DNA of 64,000 nucleotides, from assembly GCF_040706555.1 (NCBI RefSeq), contig NZ_JAPDRH010000001.1, positions 620,001 to 684,000 on the forward strand, read 5' to 3'. Positions 10,414 to 21,565 of the stretch are shown here, one piece after another. The stretch comes from Lentisalinibacter salinarum (GTDB lineage: Bacteria > Pseudomonadota > Gammaproteobacteria > Steroidobacterales > Woeseiaceae). A program made the translations under genes and the position numbers. The notes beneath the pieces are model-generated. The model saw only the letters and a list, made by a program, of their open reading frames with translations, ran no database searches and was not told where the DNA came from. Each line of letters starts with the position of its first letter. The stretch's first letter is position 1.

Positions 10414-10426
10414 TGCTCTTTAACAA
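10414..10426 (+). promoter_or_regulatory. boxA element before 23S rRNA
   Basis: TGCTCTTTAACAA is the second boxA of the operon. Its 3' part also takes part in the 23S processing stem, because TTAACAATCTGG is complementary to CCAGATTGTTAA at 13575-13586. Confidence 0.82.
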
Positions 10427-10450
10427 TCTGGATAAGTTTTGACGTCTAGG

Positions 10451-10474
10451 CTGAGTCTTCGGACTCAGTTTTTT
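10451..10474 (+). terminator. Terminator-like hairpin inside the 23S leader
   Basis: CTGAGTC-TTCG-GACTCAG is a perfect 7-bp stem closed by a TTCG tetraloop and followed directly by six T. In isolation this is a textbook intrinsic terminator, but it lies 25 nt after boxA and before 23S, so it must be read through in a working operon. It interrupts the 5' arm of the 23S processing stem: GACGTC before it and AGAGTGTCGC after it pair with the contiguous 3' arm at 13549-13566. It may limit polymerases that lack the rRNA antitermination complex, or simply be an insertion that is tolerated. Confidence 0.6.
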
Positions 10475-10626
10475 AGAGTGTCGCATTCGCGTCGCAAGGA
10501 CACGGCTCTGAGGCAGACCGGTAATCTTCTACCGCCTGTCAGACGAGCCTGGGGTCGAGCCCGCTCTGCTTTGCAAAAGGTGATGGAGCAGGTGAGGCCC
10601 CGCCCGGAGAACGTTTTGGGTTATAT

Positions 10627-13521
<2,895 letters not shown>

Positions 13522-13540
13522 ATAACACCAAAGCGTTTTC

Positions 13541-13586
13541 GCGACGCTAAGCGACACTCTGACGTCAAAACTTTCCAGATTGTTAA
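13541..13586 (+). other. 3' arm of the 23S processing stem
   Basis: GCGACGCTAAGCGACACTCT followed by GACGTCAAAACTTTCCAG and ATTGTTAA is complementary to the 23S leader at about 10420-10500. The leader arm is split by the terminator-like hairpin at 10451-10474, while this arm is contiguous. Confidence 0.75.
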
Positions 13587-13610
13587 TTCAACATGGAATC
13601 CGGCATGCAT

Positions 13611-13660
13611 GTAGGAGGGCCTTCAGGCCCGATTGCAGTCGCGGCTGAAGCCGCTCCTAC
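13611..13660 (+). repeat. Inverted REP pair in the 23S-5S spacer
   Basis: A GTAG-headed REP with GGGCC/GGCCC arms (from 13611) faces an inverted unit ending in GCTCCTAC (13660), which reads GTAGGAGCGGC on the other strand. This is a typical two-REP sandwich. Its first unit, with the flanking TGCATG, is nearly identical to the spacer copy at 10199. Confidence 0.8.
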
Positions 13661-13681
13661 GGTGCCAGATTCATACCGGTT

Positions 13682-13801
13682 TGCCTGGCGGCAATAGCGA
13701 GCGGGAACCACCTGATCCCATCCCGAACTCAGAAGTGAAAACGCCCAGCGCCGATGGTAGTGTGGGGTCTCCCCATGTGAGAGTAGGTCACCGCCAGGCT
13801 T
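13682..13801 (+). rRNA. rrf: 5S ribosomal RNA
   Basis: TGCCTGGCGG at the 5' end pairs with CCGCCAGGCT at the 3' end. The internal block CCCGAACTCAGAAGTGAAA is the usual 5S signature. Its length is about 120 nt. Confidence 0.97.
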
Positions 13802-13810
13802 CTAAACGAG

Positions 13811-13845
13811 AAGGCCGTCCCGGATTCCGGGGCGGCCTTTTTTTT
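13811..13845 (+). terminator. rrn operon terminator
   Basis: GGCCGTCCCGGA and TCCGGGGCGGCC form a stem of up to 12 pairs with one G-U, followed by eight T. It ends the rrn operon ten bases after 5S and lies just before the stop of the convergent regulator gene. Confidence 0.92.
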
Positions 13846-13862
13846 CAGCGTGCCGGCCGGAC

Positions 13863-15464
13863 TCAAAAACCCAGCTTCTCCAGCGCTGCCGAGATCCTCG
13901 AATTCATCGCCTCCTGCTGGAGCGGGAACGAGCGGAAAAAGTCGTGGCGCGTCAGCGACGGATCGCGCGCGCGGACATTGGCTGCCCACTTCTTCGCCTG
14001 CACTTCGTCGCCTGCCATTTCCCGGGCAGCCGCGGCGATCATGGCGATGAGCACGTGCGCGCCCGGCGACCGTGCAGCGCGGTCCGCCCACCGGGCTGCC
14101 TCGTCGTACTCGTTCCGCGCCATATGGATGAAGCCGCGCGTTCCCAGCATCGCGTAATACAACGGATCGAGCGGGCTCAGCGTCATTGCGAGATCGACTT
14201 CCTCCCGGGCTCTGGCGCTGTCTCCGGACATCGTCTCCGTCCAGGCGTGGGCATAGATTCCCTGAGCATAGTTCGGGCTGAGTGTCGTGGCCCGTTCGAG
14301 CCACGTCGCCGCGCGCTCGAGATCCGCCTCCAGCCAGAAACTGCGGCCCATAGTGAAATTCGCGAAGGGGTCCAGCGGATCGATATCTACGGCGCGCTGA
14401 GCGTAAGCCCGGGCCTGCGCGATCTCGCCGTGGATGTCGTCGGTCTGTCGCAGGAACGCCGACTGGAAATGCACGAAAGACAGACCGGCATGCGCGCGGG
14501 CGAATTCCGGATCGCGCGCGATCGCATGGGAGAAGAGCTCCGCCGCGCTCGCATTGTCTCTGCGGTTGAAGCGATACATATGCTGCAGCCCGAGATGGTA
14601 GGCCGACCAGGAATCCAGATTCGCGGTCGCCTGCAGGCGCGCCGCCGCAGCCTCGTGCAGGGGAATCTGTATCTCCAGCGAGGTCAGAATCCGGGCCCGA
14701 ATCTCTGCGCGCACCGAGTGCACGTCGTCGACGAACCCGCTGTAGCGTTCCGCCCAGACGACATCGTGATCTCGCGTATCGATCAATTCGGTGGTTACCA
14801 CCAGGCGCTGGCCCGCGACCTCGACGGCTCCGGTGAGGCAGTAGCGCACGCCGAGCAGCCGGCCCGCTTCGCCGGGGTCCATGTCGCCGCCGCCAAGACG
14901 GAACGACGAGCCGCGGGCGATCACGAACAGCCAGCGCAGACGCGCCAGTTCCGCGATCAGCTCGTGAGGCAGGCCCTCGGCGATAGTCGCGGCCATGGTC
15001 GCGCAGGCACCGGCTTCGCCGATAACGCGAAACGGTAGTACAGCGATCGACGGCCTTGCCGCCGGGGCCGTACCGTCGGCCGACGCCGCCGTCGCGGACT
15101 CAGCGCCGGAGCCGGCACCTGCCCACAGGGCGGGCGGATGCCGCTCCATCTCGACATCGGCCACGAAACGGAGGCCGCGCCCGTGGATCGTCCTGATGAA
15201 CCGCTGCGTCCTGCCGTCGTCGCCCAGCGCCTTGCGGGCCGACTTGATCCGGCTGCCGAGGGTCGAGTCGGTCACCACGCGCCGGTCCCACAGCCTCTCG
15301 AGGATCTCGTCCCGTGACACCAGCCGGTCACCGTGTTCCACCAGAAGAGCGATCAGTGCGAATACCTGCGGTTCCACAGGCCGGGGGCGGCCGTCGGCGC
15401 GTAGTTCGGCCTTGTCGATATCGAGCTCGAATCGATCAAACCGGTAGATCATGCCGTCCAGCAT
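13863..15464 (-). CDS. Winged-helix regulator with TolB-like and TPR regions (no membrane segment)
   Basis: The protein has 533 residues from ATG 15464; ATG 15452 is equally possible because neither has a clear ribosome site. Residues about 5-105 form an OmpR/CadC-type winged helix (FELDIDKAELRADGR, VSRDEILERLWD, IRTIHGRGLRFV). A linker is followed by a TolB-like alpha/beta region (PSIAVLPFRVI, IAEGLPHELIAELARL, YCLTGAVEVAGQRL). The C-terminal half holds several TPR-like repeats, such as AELFSHAIARDPEFARAHAG. No membrane helix separates the DNA-binding and sensor parts, so it is probably cytoplasmic. Family members are one-component regulators; the target and ligand are unknown. It is divergent from a cupin gene, which is a plausible target. 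Confidence 0.85.
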   Translation of the reverse strand: MLDGMIYRFDRFELDIDKAELRADGRPRPVEPQVFALIALLVEHGDRLVSRDEILERLWDRRVVTDSTLGSRIKSARKALGDDGRTQRFIRTIHGRGLRFVADVEMERHPPALWAGAGSGAESATAASADGTAPAARPSIAVLPFRVIGEAGACATMAATIAEGLPHELIAELARLRWLFVIARGSSFRLGGGDMDPGEAGRLLGVRYCLTGAVEVAGQRLVVTTELIDTRDHDVVWAERYSGFVDDVHSVRAEIRARILTSLEIQIPLHEAAAARLQATANLDSWSAYHLGLQHMYRFNRRDNASAAELFSHAIARDPEFARAHAGLSFVHFQSAFLRQTDDIHGEIAQARAYAQRAVDIDPLDPFANFTMGRSFWLEADLERAATWLERATTLSPNYAQGIYAHAWTETMSGDSARAREEVDLAMTLSPLDPLYYAMLGTRGFIHMARNEYDEAARWADRAARSPGAHVLIAMIAAAAREMAGDEVQAKKWAANVRARDPSLTRHDFFRSFPLQQEAMNSRISAALEKLGF

Positions 15465-15597
15465 AAGGCAGCGGCCGGCCGTCTGTCCGCAAATCTCCAC
15501 GAGATCTCCATGCCGCCTCCAAGCACCGTGAGGCCACGCACGGTAAAAAAGGCACATGCCGCAGCGATTCCGCCGCATCGAAAGGGAGAAGACGACG

Positions 15598-15969
15598 ATG
15601 AAGCACTCACATGCCGAACTGCAGACGCGCCTGGAAGCAGGCGGCGTCTGTATCCAGGCCCAGGATTGGGGAGACCTCAACGTGGCGCGCATACGTTTCC
15701 CCAAGGGAGCGGATGCCACTCCACTGCTGGAGGGCATGCCGCAGAACCTGTGCCAGTGTCCGCATTGGGGCACGGTGCTCAAGGGCTCCATCCACGTGCG
15801 CTACGCGGACGGGCACGAAGAGGTCGTGCGCGCCGGCGAGGTCTACTACTGGCCGCCCGGGCACACGGTCTGGGTCGATGAAGATTACGAGGCCATCGAG
15901 TTCAGCCCGAGCGATCAGATGGGCGAAGTGATCGAACACCTGAAGACGAAACTGCAATCCGGAGGATGA
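15598..15969 (+). CDS. Cupin-fold protein
   Basis: The 123-residue single-domain protein starts at ATG 15598 behind AAAGGGAGAA. The cupin motif is visible as HWGTVLKGSIHVRYADGHEE followed by VRAGEVYYWPPGHTVWVDED, with metal-binding candidates His and Glu. Three cysteines in the stretch NLCQCPHW are unusual for a simple cupin. The tautomerase gene follows after four bases, so the pair is surely co-transcribed. It could bind a small organic ligand or a metal; the reaction is unknown. Confidence 0.75.
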   Translation: MKHSHAELQTRLEAGGVCIQAQDWGDLNVARIRFPKGADATPLLEGMPQNLCQCPHWGTVLKGSIHVRYADGHEEVVRAGEVYYWPPGHTVWVDEDYEAIEFSPSDQMGEVIEHLKTKLQSGG

Positions 15970-15973
15970 AGCC

Positions 15974-16198
15974 ATGCCACTGGTAACGATCGACGTGATA
16001 AAGGATGTGTTCACTGCCCGGCAGAAGGAGCAGATGATCGAGAAGGTGACCGCCGCCATGGTTGAGGTCGAGGGCGAGGCGATGCGGCCGGTCACCTGGG
16101 TGCGAATCAAGGAATTCGAGGGCGGCGATTGGGCCATCGGCGGTGAGCGGCTTGCCGCGGCAGACGTTCATGCCATGGCCGAGGCGAAGGCGGGCTAA
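15974..16198 (+). CDS. 4-oxalocrotonate tautomerase-like protein
   Basis: The protein has 74 residues, the size of a tautomerase monomer. It begins MPLVTIDVIKDVFTARQKEQM, so removal of Met exposes the catalytic N-terminal proline of the family. PVTWVRIKEF matches the usual second-half segment. Such enzymes convert enol and keto forms of aromatic or oxo-acid breakdown products. It lies four bases after the cupin gene, with GGAGGATGA as ribosome site. Confidence 0.82.
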   Translation: MPLVTIDVIKDVFTARQKEQMIEKVTAAMVEVEGEAMRPVTWVRIKEFEGGDWAIGGERLAAADVHAMAEAKAG

Positions 16199-16249
16199 CT
16201 GGCCGACTCCGTCATCCTGAAGGAATAAGAACGTACGGACATTACCACC

Positions 16250-16324
16250 GTAGGAGGGCCTTCAGGCCCGATAACGAATTGCATAACGAATCGGATGGCG
16301 AATCGGGGCTGAAGCCCCTCCTAC
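16250..16324 (+). repeat. Inverted REP pair
   Basis: A GTAG-headed palindrome starts at 16250, and an inverted unit ends at 16324 with CCCCTCCTAC. Between them lie about 25 bases with the short direct repeat ATAACGAAT. It separates the tautomerase gene from the convergent RidA-like gene and could act as a two-way attenuator. Confidence 0.78.
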
Positions 16325-16335
16325 ATGGTCAGGGG

Positions 16336-17553
16336 TTAGCGGCGGCCAGGCAGCACCGCGAGCACTTCTGTCTCGCACAGCAGTTCGTCGCGGCAGACGG
16401 CGGCCTGGACCAGCACATTGGGAAAGCCCCCGAAACCGGCCTCGCGGAACTTCTCCCTCAGACGGTCGGCATTGGCGGGGTCTTTCACGTAGGTGATCGC
16501 CGAGACGATATCGCCGAACGTCGCGCCCTGACCCTCGAGAAGCGCAGCCACGTTGACGAGCATGCGATCGGCCTGCGCATCGAAGTCACCCACGTGTGCC
16601 GTCGCGCCCGTCTCGTCCAGGCTCGCGGTGCCTGACACCAGCAGCGCCGTCTTGTTCGAGTCCTCGATGCGCATTCCGCGCGAAAAATCCGCCCCATAGA
16701 CGGGAGCTTCGTTCAGGGTCGGCGTGGTCATCACGACCCGTGGGGGCAGGGCGTCAGCCTGCAAGGCGGAGAAGGCCAGCGAGATATCGTGTGCCGGCGC
16801 CGCCAGTCCGGCGCCGATGCCCGTGCTCGCGGGTGAGGGGTCGATGCGGCGGGACCGGAAGAACTCGCGCCGCGCACGATTCAGATCCGCATAGTCACGA
16901 TCCATCTCGCTCAGGTAGATCCAGGTGCGTGTGACGTCGCTGAAAGCCATTCCGGCCTGTTGCAGCAGATCCTCCGCAAGCTCGAAAAGCGAATGCGTCT
17001 GCCGATAGGCATCGGCGCCGTGGCCGTAGAGGTTGCCGGTCTGCAGTCGGTGCTCCGCGCCGACGGGAAAGAGATAACCGCGCGAACGCGAGCACTCGGG
17101 GCATGTGCAAGCCGTAGCGGGCACCAGTGTCCTGCCGGGGCCGGCGTGTTGCCCGCCCGTTTTCGGAATAACGGCATGAACCAGAATTGCGAGGGCGGCG
17201 TCTGCGTCCAGAGGGGGTTGTTCCACGCAGGTGATCGCCGGTTGATGGTCCGGGCTGCCGTTCGCCTTCAGCACCCGATGACGCGCGCTACGGCAGGCGT
17301 GCAGATCCGCTCGCGCATTCCTGAGGAACAACCATTCTGAAACCACGGCGCCGTAGTTCGTTCCTTCGGCACCGAGGGTCTCGAGAATGGTGTGATAGAC
17401 GGCCCCCGCCTGCGCCTCGGGCTCTGCGCTGCCGGCGGAAGAAGGCTGGCAGCTGAAGAAGAACTCCCGGGCCTCGCGGCCGTCTACACGGCGTATGTCT
17501 ACGAGGCAGCGCTGGCCTTCGACTCCCGCCGCGACGATTCGGGATGATGCCAT
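16336..17553 (-). CDS. Two-part RidA-fold protein resembling chorismatases
   Basis: The 405-residue protein is about three times a single RidA subunit. The N-terminal third has YHTILETLGAEG and EWLFLRNARADL. The middle contains QTGNLYGHG and DVTRTWIYLSEMDRDYADLN, and the C-terminal RidA-like part reads LLVSGTASLDETG and GDIVSAITYVKD. This layout and the phrase VSGTASLDE resemble the FkbO/Hyg5/XanB2 chorismatases, which split pyruvate or water from chorismate. I cannot confirm the catalytic residues, and a general imine deaminase-like role is possible. A cysteine pair, CTCPEC, in the middle is not part of the usual fold and may bind metal. No clear ribosome site precedes the start. Confidence 0.65.
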   Translation of the reverse strand: MASSRIVAAGVEGQRCLVDIRRVDGREAREFFFSCQPSSAGSAEPEAQAGAVYHTILETLGAEGTNYGAVVSEWLFLRNARADLHACRSARHRVLKANGSPDHQPAITCVEQPPLDADAALAILVHAVIPKTGGQHAGPGRTLVPATACTCPECSRSRGYLFPVGAEHRLQTGNLYGHGADAYRQTHSLFELAEDLLQQAGMAFSDVTRTWIYLSEMDRDYADLNRARREFFRSRRIDPSPASTGIGAGLAAPAHDISLAFSALQADALPPRVVMTTPTLNEAPVYGADFSRGMRIEDSNKTALLVSGTASLDETGATAHVGDFDAQADRMLVNVAALLEGQGATFGDIVSAITYVKDPANADRLREKFREAGFGGFPNVLVQAAVCRDELLCETEVLAVLPGRR

Positions 17554-17585
17554 GAGTCAGAAGTCCGGGACGGCGCTCGGAAACG

Positions 17586-17609
17586 GCATGGCCGCTTGCG
17601 CGGCCATGC
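17586..17609 (-). terminator. Strong hairpin after the beta-helix gene
   Basis: GCATGGCCGC and GCGGCCATGC form a perfect 10-bp stem with a 4-base loop, 33 bases beyond the stop of the beta-helix gene and before the RidA-like gene. There is no good T run, so termination is likely only partial. Confidence 0.45.
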
Positions 17610-17641
17610 GTGTCATCCGTGTCGGTCCGGCTCCGGTCGCG

Positions 17642-18916
17642 CTAACACCCGTCGGTCGGTAGCTCTCCGTCCCACTGGGAGGAGAAGAACGTGTAGTCGT
17701 CGGGCTTGTTCTTCTCGAAGCAGTTGCCGGTACCCGACGGCTCGAAGAAAGCAAATTCCGGATTCTGGTCCGCGATGTGGAAGTAGACGATGTCTTCCGC
17801 CAGGAACGGGATCGGCGGGTTTGCGCCACTGCCGTTGCCGCTCACGTAATTCTGCTCGATCCGGTTGTTGTCGGCCTGCGGCGGACCCCGCAGATCTCCC
17901 AGATTCTGGGGAGTACATTGGCGAGGGGTGCCGAAGAGGGCGGAACACCATCCCAGGACGGCGATACCCACGTAGTCGTTATCCTCGATCTTGTTCTTGC
18001 CGATCACGTGGTCACTCACGCCCAGTACCAGTACACCGGCCCCGGAGGGGAGGTCGGCCTGGAAGGAGCCTGGCGGCGCCTCGTTCGGCCGATTGTTGGC
18101 GAATATATCGTTGTGCTCGATCACCCAGTTCCTCATCTCGGGCAGCGGCGGGTTACCGGCGCCGTTGGGATGGAACAGACCCACCCCTACGGTGTTGTCG
18201 TAAATCCGGTTCTGTGTCACCTCGACATTGTTCGAGACGGTGATTTCGAAGCCGATTACGCTGCCGAACAGCTCGTTGCCGATGACGCGGACGTTCTCGG
18301 AGCCGGCCACCCACATGGCCGTATCGAGCGAGCCGTAGGAGACGTTGTTCCGCACCAGTCCGTTGGCGGACAGGGTCGGATAAATACCGTTGTTCAGGTT
18401 GTTGACCGATTCGTTCCTGACGAACTCGAAATCGTCCACCCAGCGGGTCTGAATACCGTTCACCGGAAAACCTTCGACGGTGAAGCCGCGGATGTAGAAG
18501 CCCTTGAGGTGTTCGAAACCCGGGCCCAGCACTTCCTCGCATTGCTCGACATTCCAGTCGTAATCGCAGCCCGCGGGTGCTGCGTAAATGCCCGTCTGCT
18601 GGCCGGTCCGGTTGTTGCCGTCGCCGTCGTCCTTGTAGCGCACGATCACCTTGCCGGCGTCGCCCCGGCCTTTCCTGACCTTGCCGATGAGGCGCAGGTT
18701 GGGAGTGGTAATGTGCAGGCCGTACTTGTCGTCGGGTCCCGTATTCTCGTTCTGGTAGACACCCGGTTCGACGAGGATCGTGTCGCCCGGCGCCGCGACG
18801 TCGATGGCCCCCTGTATGGACTCTCCGGGATACACGCGGTGCACTGCCGCCTGCGCCGAGAGAGCGGTTGTCAGAAGGGCAACGCCCAGGACGGCGCTCA
18901 ATTGGTTCTTTATCAT
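17642..18916 (-). CDS. Secreted right-handed parallel beta-helix protein (NosD-like)
   Basis: The protein has 424 residues from ATG 18916, which has GGGGGAG eight bases upstream. A Sec signal peptide ends at about residue 24 (ALSAQA-AVHRV). The opening GESIQGAIDVAAPGDTILVEPGVYQ is the standard first coil of NosD/pectate-lyase-like beta-helices. Repeated Asn/Gly/Val turns follow, such as VRNNVSYGS, VIGNELFGS, VTQNRIYDN and IEHNDIFAN. Several cysteines are spread along the protein. It probably acts in the periplasm or outside, binding or cutting a polysaccharide, but no catalytic site is evident. It is divergent from the propeller/TPR lipoprotein gene, which suggests a joint role. Confidence 0.85.
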   Translation of the reverse strand: MIKNQLSAVLGVALLTTALSAQAAVHRVYPGESIQGAIDVAAPGDTILVEPGVYQNENTGPDDKYGLHITTPNLRLIGKVRKGRGDAGKVIVRYKDDGDGNNRTGQQTGIYAAPAGCDYDWNVEQCEEVLGPGFEHLKGFYIRGFTVEGFPVNGIQTRWVDDFEFVRNESVNNLNNGIYPTLSANGLVRNNVSYGSLDTAMWVAGSENVRVIGNELFGSVIGFEITVSNNVEVTQNRIYDNTVGVGLFHPNGAGNPPLPEMRNWVIEHNDIFANNRPNEAPPGSFQADLPSGAGVLVLGVSDHVIGKNKIEDNDYVGIAVLGWCSALFGTPRQCTPQNLGDLRGPPQADNNRIEQNYVSGNGSGANPPIPFLAEDIVYFHIADQNPEFAFFEPSGTGNCFEKNKPDDYTFFSSQWDGELPTDGC

Positions 18917-18983
18917 CGTTTTTCTCCCCCGAGGACATACGGCCGCTGCCAGCATCAAGGCGAGTCGGCAGAGCCCTGCAAAG

Positions 18984-19011
18984 ATTGTACACCGATAGGG
19001 AGAATTGTCTA
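18984..19011 (-). promoter_or_regulatory. Sigma70-type promoter of the beta-helix gene
   Basis: On the minus strand TAGACA (19011-19006) and TACAAT (18989-18984) are spaced by 16 bp, about 70 bp upstream of the start at 18916. Confidence 0.6.
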
Positions 19012-19155
19012 AGAAGACCGGGCTCGCGCCTCACGCACGGCCACTGAATTGACTTGAAAAAAACGATCAACCACACTGATTTCAGCCGGTCACGAAAAGA
19101 GCTTCCCGTGAGCACTGCCCCATCACTTGCAAAGGATTCCACAGGTAGTGCTTCG

Positions 19156-21546
19156 ATGAATCCCGAGCCGGCCGGCCATCGGCGCCTGCGGGTTTCCGGG
19201 TCTCGGCCGATTCGCACCGGCTGTGCCCGGGTCGGATTGCTGGCCGTGCTGCTGACGCTCTCGGCCTGTCAGCGTGGCGTCGATGCTGCCGCCGTCGCAT
19301 TCCCCGAGGCACCCGCCGGTCGCCTGGCGATCGACTACCCCCTCGACGAAACGCTCTTCCCCCCCGACATCGCCGCACCCGCGGTGGTCTGGAGTGACCA
19401 AACCGAAGGCGTTACCCGCTGGCGTGTCCTGCTTCGCTTCGGCGATCAGGAAGAGGCGCTGGGTTTTGCGTCGGCGGACACGCGCTGGCGGCCGGCGGAG
19501 GAAGACTGGGCGGAGATCAAACGGCGATCCAGCGATAACGATGCGGAGCTGGCAGTCGTCGGCATGGATGCACAGGGTACGGTTGTATCGGCAGCCGGCA
19601 TCCGAATCCGTACCTCCGTCCATCCGGTAGGCGATTCGATCTTCTATCGCGAAGTCCCACTGCCCTTCATCGAGGCAGTCCAGGACCCGTCGCGGATACG
19701 CTGGCGCTACGGCTCCGTCGGCTCCGTGGAGCAGCCGCCCGTCGTACTCGAGGATCTGCCGGTATGCGGCAACTGCCATTCCTTTTCCGGTGACGGCGGC
19801 GTGCTGGGCCTCGACGTCGACTACGGCAACGACAAGGGCGGTTACGCGATCCTGCCGGTAGACCGGGAGATGGTCCTGAACGACGAGAAGATCATAACCT
19901 GGAGTGATTACAAGCGAGAGGACGGCGAGGCCACCTTCGGCCTTCTCTCCCAGGTTTCTCCGGACGGCCGCTACGTCGTCAGTACGGTAAAGGACAGGGC
20001 GGTGTTCGTGGCGACACCGGGGATCGAATTCTCGCAGCTGTTCTTCCCGATCAAGGGCATACTAGTTGTCTACGACACCGAAACCGGCACGTATACGCCG
20101 CTTGCGGGCGCAGACGACCCCGAGTACGTGCAGAGCAATCCGACCTGGAGCCCGGACGGCAAGTGGATCGTCTTTGCCCGCACCCGGGCCTACAGGAAGG
20201 AGGCGATCGAGCGTGCCAGCGGCGTTCTCCTGGACGAGCACGACGTCCCGGAGTTCATCGAGGACAAGGAACCGTTCAAGTTCGACCTGTACCGGGTGCC
20301 GTTCAATGAAGGACGTGGTGGCAAGGCGGAACCCATAGAGGGCGCTTCGCACAACGGCAGGAGCAATTTCTTCGCCGAGTTCTCGCCCGACGGCAAGTGG
20401 ATCGTGTTCACCCAGGCGGAGAACTACATGCTGCTGATGCCGGACAGCGAGCTGTTCATCATCCCGGCGGCCGGGGGCGAAGCTCGTCGGCTGCGCGCGA
20501 ATACGCCGCGCATGAATTCCTGGCACAGCTTCTCCTCGAACGGGCGCTGGCTGGTGTTCTCTTCGAAAGCGAATACCCCCTATACCCAGCTCTTTCTCAC
20601 GCACATCGACGAGCAGGGCGAATCCACCCCACCGGTGGTACTGGACCGCTTCACGGGTACTTACGGGGCCGCCAATATTCCGGAGTTCGTGCCGCTGCCT
20701 GCCGATGCCATCGCCGAGATCAGGGAACGGTTCCTCGACGCCTATTCCTTCCTGCGTGCCGGAATGGCGAACGAGCGCACCGGCAATTACGCAGCTGCGG
20801 TCAGGACGTATCGTCGCGGTCTCGAGATCGAACCCGACAACGTGGAGCTCCTGAACGCCACCGGCTTCTCGCTGTTCCAGATGGGCAGGAGCGAGGAGGC
20901 GGTCCCGGTGCTGGAGCGCGCGCTGGCGGTCGATCCGCAGCACTGGAAGGCTCATAACAACATGGCGCTCGCTGCGGTCGATATCGGCGAGTTCGAGCTG
21001 GCCGAGGCGCATTACCGGGAATCGCTGGCCATCGAGCCACAGCCGGCCATCTACAATGATCTCGGCTTCGTGCTGGCGCGTCAGGGGCTCCTCGAAGAGG
21101 CCATCGACGCGTATCGGGAGGCCACAGCGCTCGAGCCCGATTTCAATGCGGCGCACTACAATCTGGCGGGCGCGCTTGCCGGCATCGGCGAATTGGCAGG
21201 GGCTGAGGAGCACCTGCGCATCGTATTGGAGAGCGATCCCTCCGCTCAGGCGCACATTGCCATGGGCATGGTGCTGTTCCGACAGGACAGGCTCGATGAG
21301 AGTGTCGCCAATCTGCGCGCGGCGATCGCTCTGGACCCCGCGGCTTCGAGAGCGTACGAACAGCTGGCTGCCGTCTTCGTGCGGGACGGGAAGCTGGAGG
21401 ACGCCGCTGCTACCTATCGCGCGTTAATCGAACACAGTCCCAGCGCAGCCGCCCACACTGCGCTCGCCGAGATTCTGACGCGTCTCGGAAGACACGATGA
21501 GGCCCAGGCTGAACTCGAGTCAGCTCGGGCTGCGAACGCCCGCTGA
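19156..21546 (+). CDS. Lipoprotein with CxxCH motif, beta-propeller repeats and TPRs
   Basis: From ATG 19156 the product has 796 residues; GTG 19108 is an alternative. The lipobox LLTLSAC places the lipid anchor at C38. The motif CGNCH at 204-208 could bind a c-type heme. The central part has PD40/WD40-like blades with repeated SPDGRYVV, SPDGKWIVF and SSNGRWLVF signatures (about 280-520). The last third is a chain of TPRs, for example YAAAVRTYRRGLEIEPDN and EEAIDAYREATALEPDFN (about 530-795). It is probably an outer-membrane or periplasmic scaffold, perhaps with redox function. It is divergent from the beta-helix gene. I know of no named function for this combination. Confidence 0.78.
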   Translation: MNPEPAGHRRLRVSGSRPIRTGCARVGLLAVLLTLSACQRGVDAAAVAFPEAPAGRLAIDYPLDETLFPPDIAAPAVVWSDQTEGVTRWRVLLRFGDQEEALGFASADTRWRPAEEDWAEIKRRSSDNDAELAVVGMDAQGTVVSAAGIRIRTSVHPVGDSIFYREVPLPFIEAVQDPSRIRWRYGSVGSVEQPPVVLEDLPVCGNCHSFSGDGGVLGLDVDYGNDKGGYAILPVDREMVLNDEKIITWSDYKREDGEATFGLLSQVSPDGRYVVSTVKDRAVFVATPGIEFSQLFFPIKGILVVYDTETGTYTPLAGADDPEYVQSNPTWSPDGKWIVFARTRAYRKEAIERASGVLLDEHDVPEFIEDKEPFKFDLYRVPFNEGRGGKAEPIEGASHNGRSNFFAEFSPDGKWIVFTQAENYMLLMPDSELFIIPAAGGEARRLRANTPRMNSWHSFSSNGRWLVFSSKANTPYTQLFLTHIDEQGESTPPVVLDRFTGTYGAANIPEFVPLPADAIAEIRERFLDAYSFLRAGMANERTGNYAAAVRTYRRGLEIEPDNVELLNATGFSLFQMGRSEEAVPVLERALAVDPQHWKAHNNMALAAVDIGEFELAEAHYRESLAIEPQPAIYNDLGFVLARQGLLEEAIDAYREATALEPDFNAAHYNLAGALAGIGELAGAEEHLRIVLESDPSAQAHIAMGMVLFRQDRLDESVANLRAAIALDPAASRAYEQLAAVFVRDGKLEDAAATYRALIEHSPSAAAHTALAEILTRLGRHDEAQAELESARAANAR

Positions 21547-21565
21547 CTCCAGGAGGCCTTGTGTC

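Noticed and set aside
10451..10474. A normal terminator ending transcription before 23S
   Set aside because: 23S and 5S follow in the same operon without a new promoter I can see, so read-through must occur; I list it as terminator-like only.
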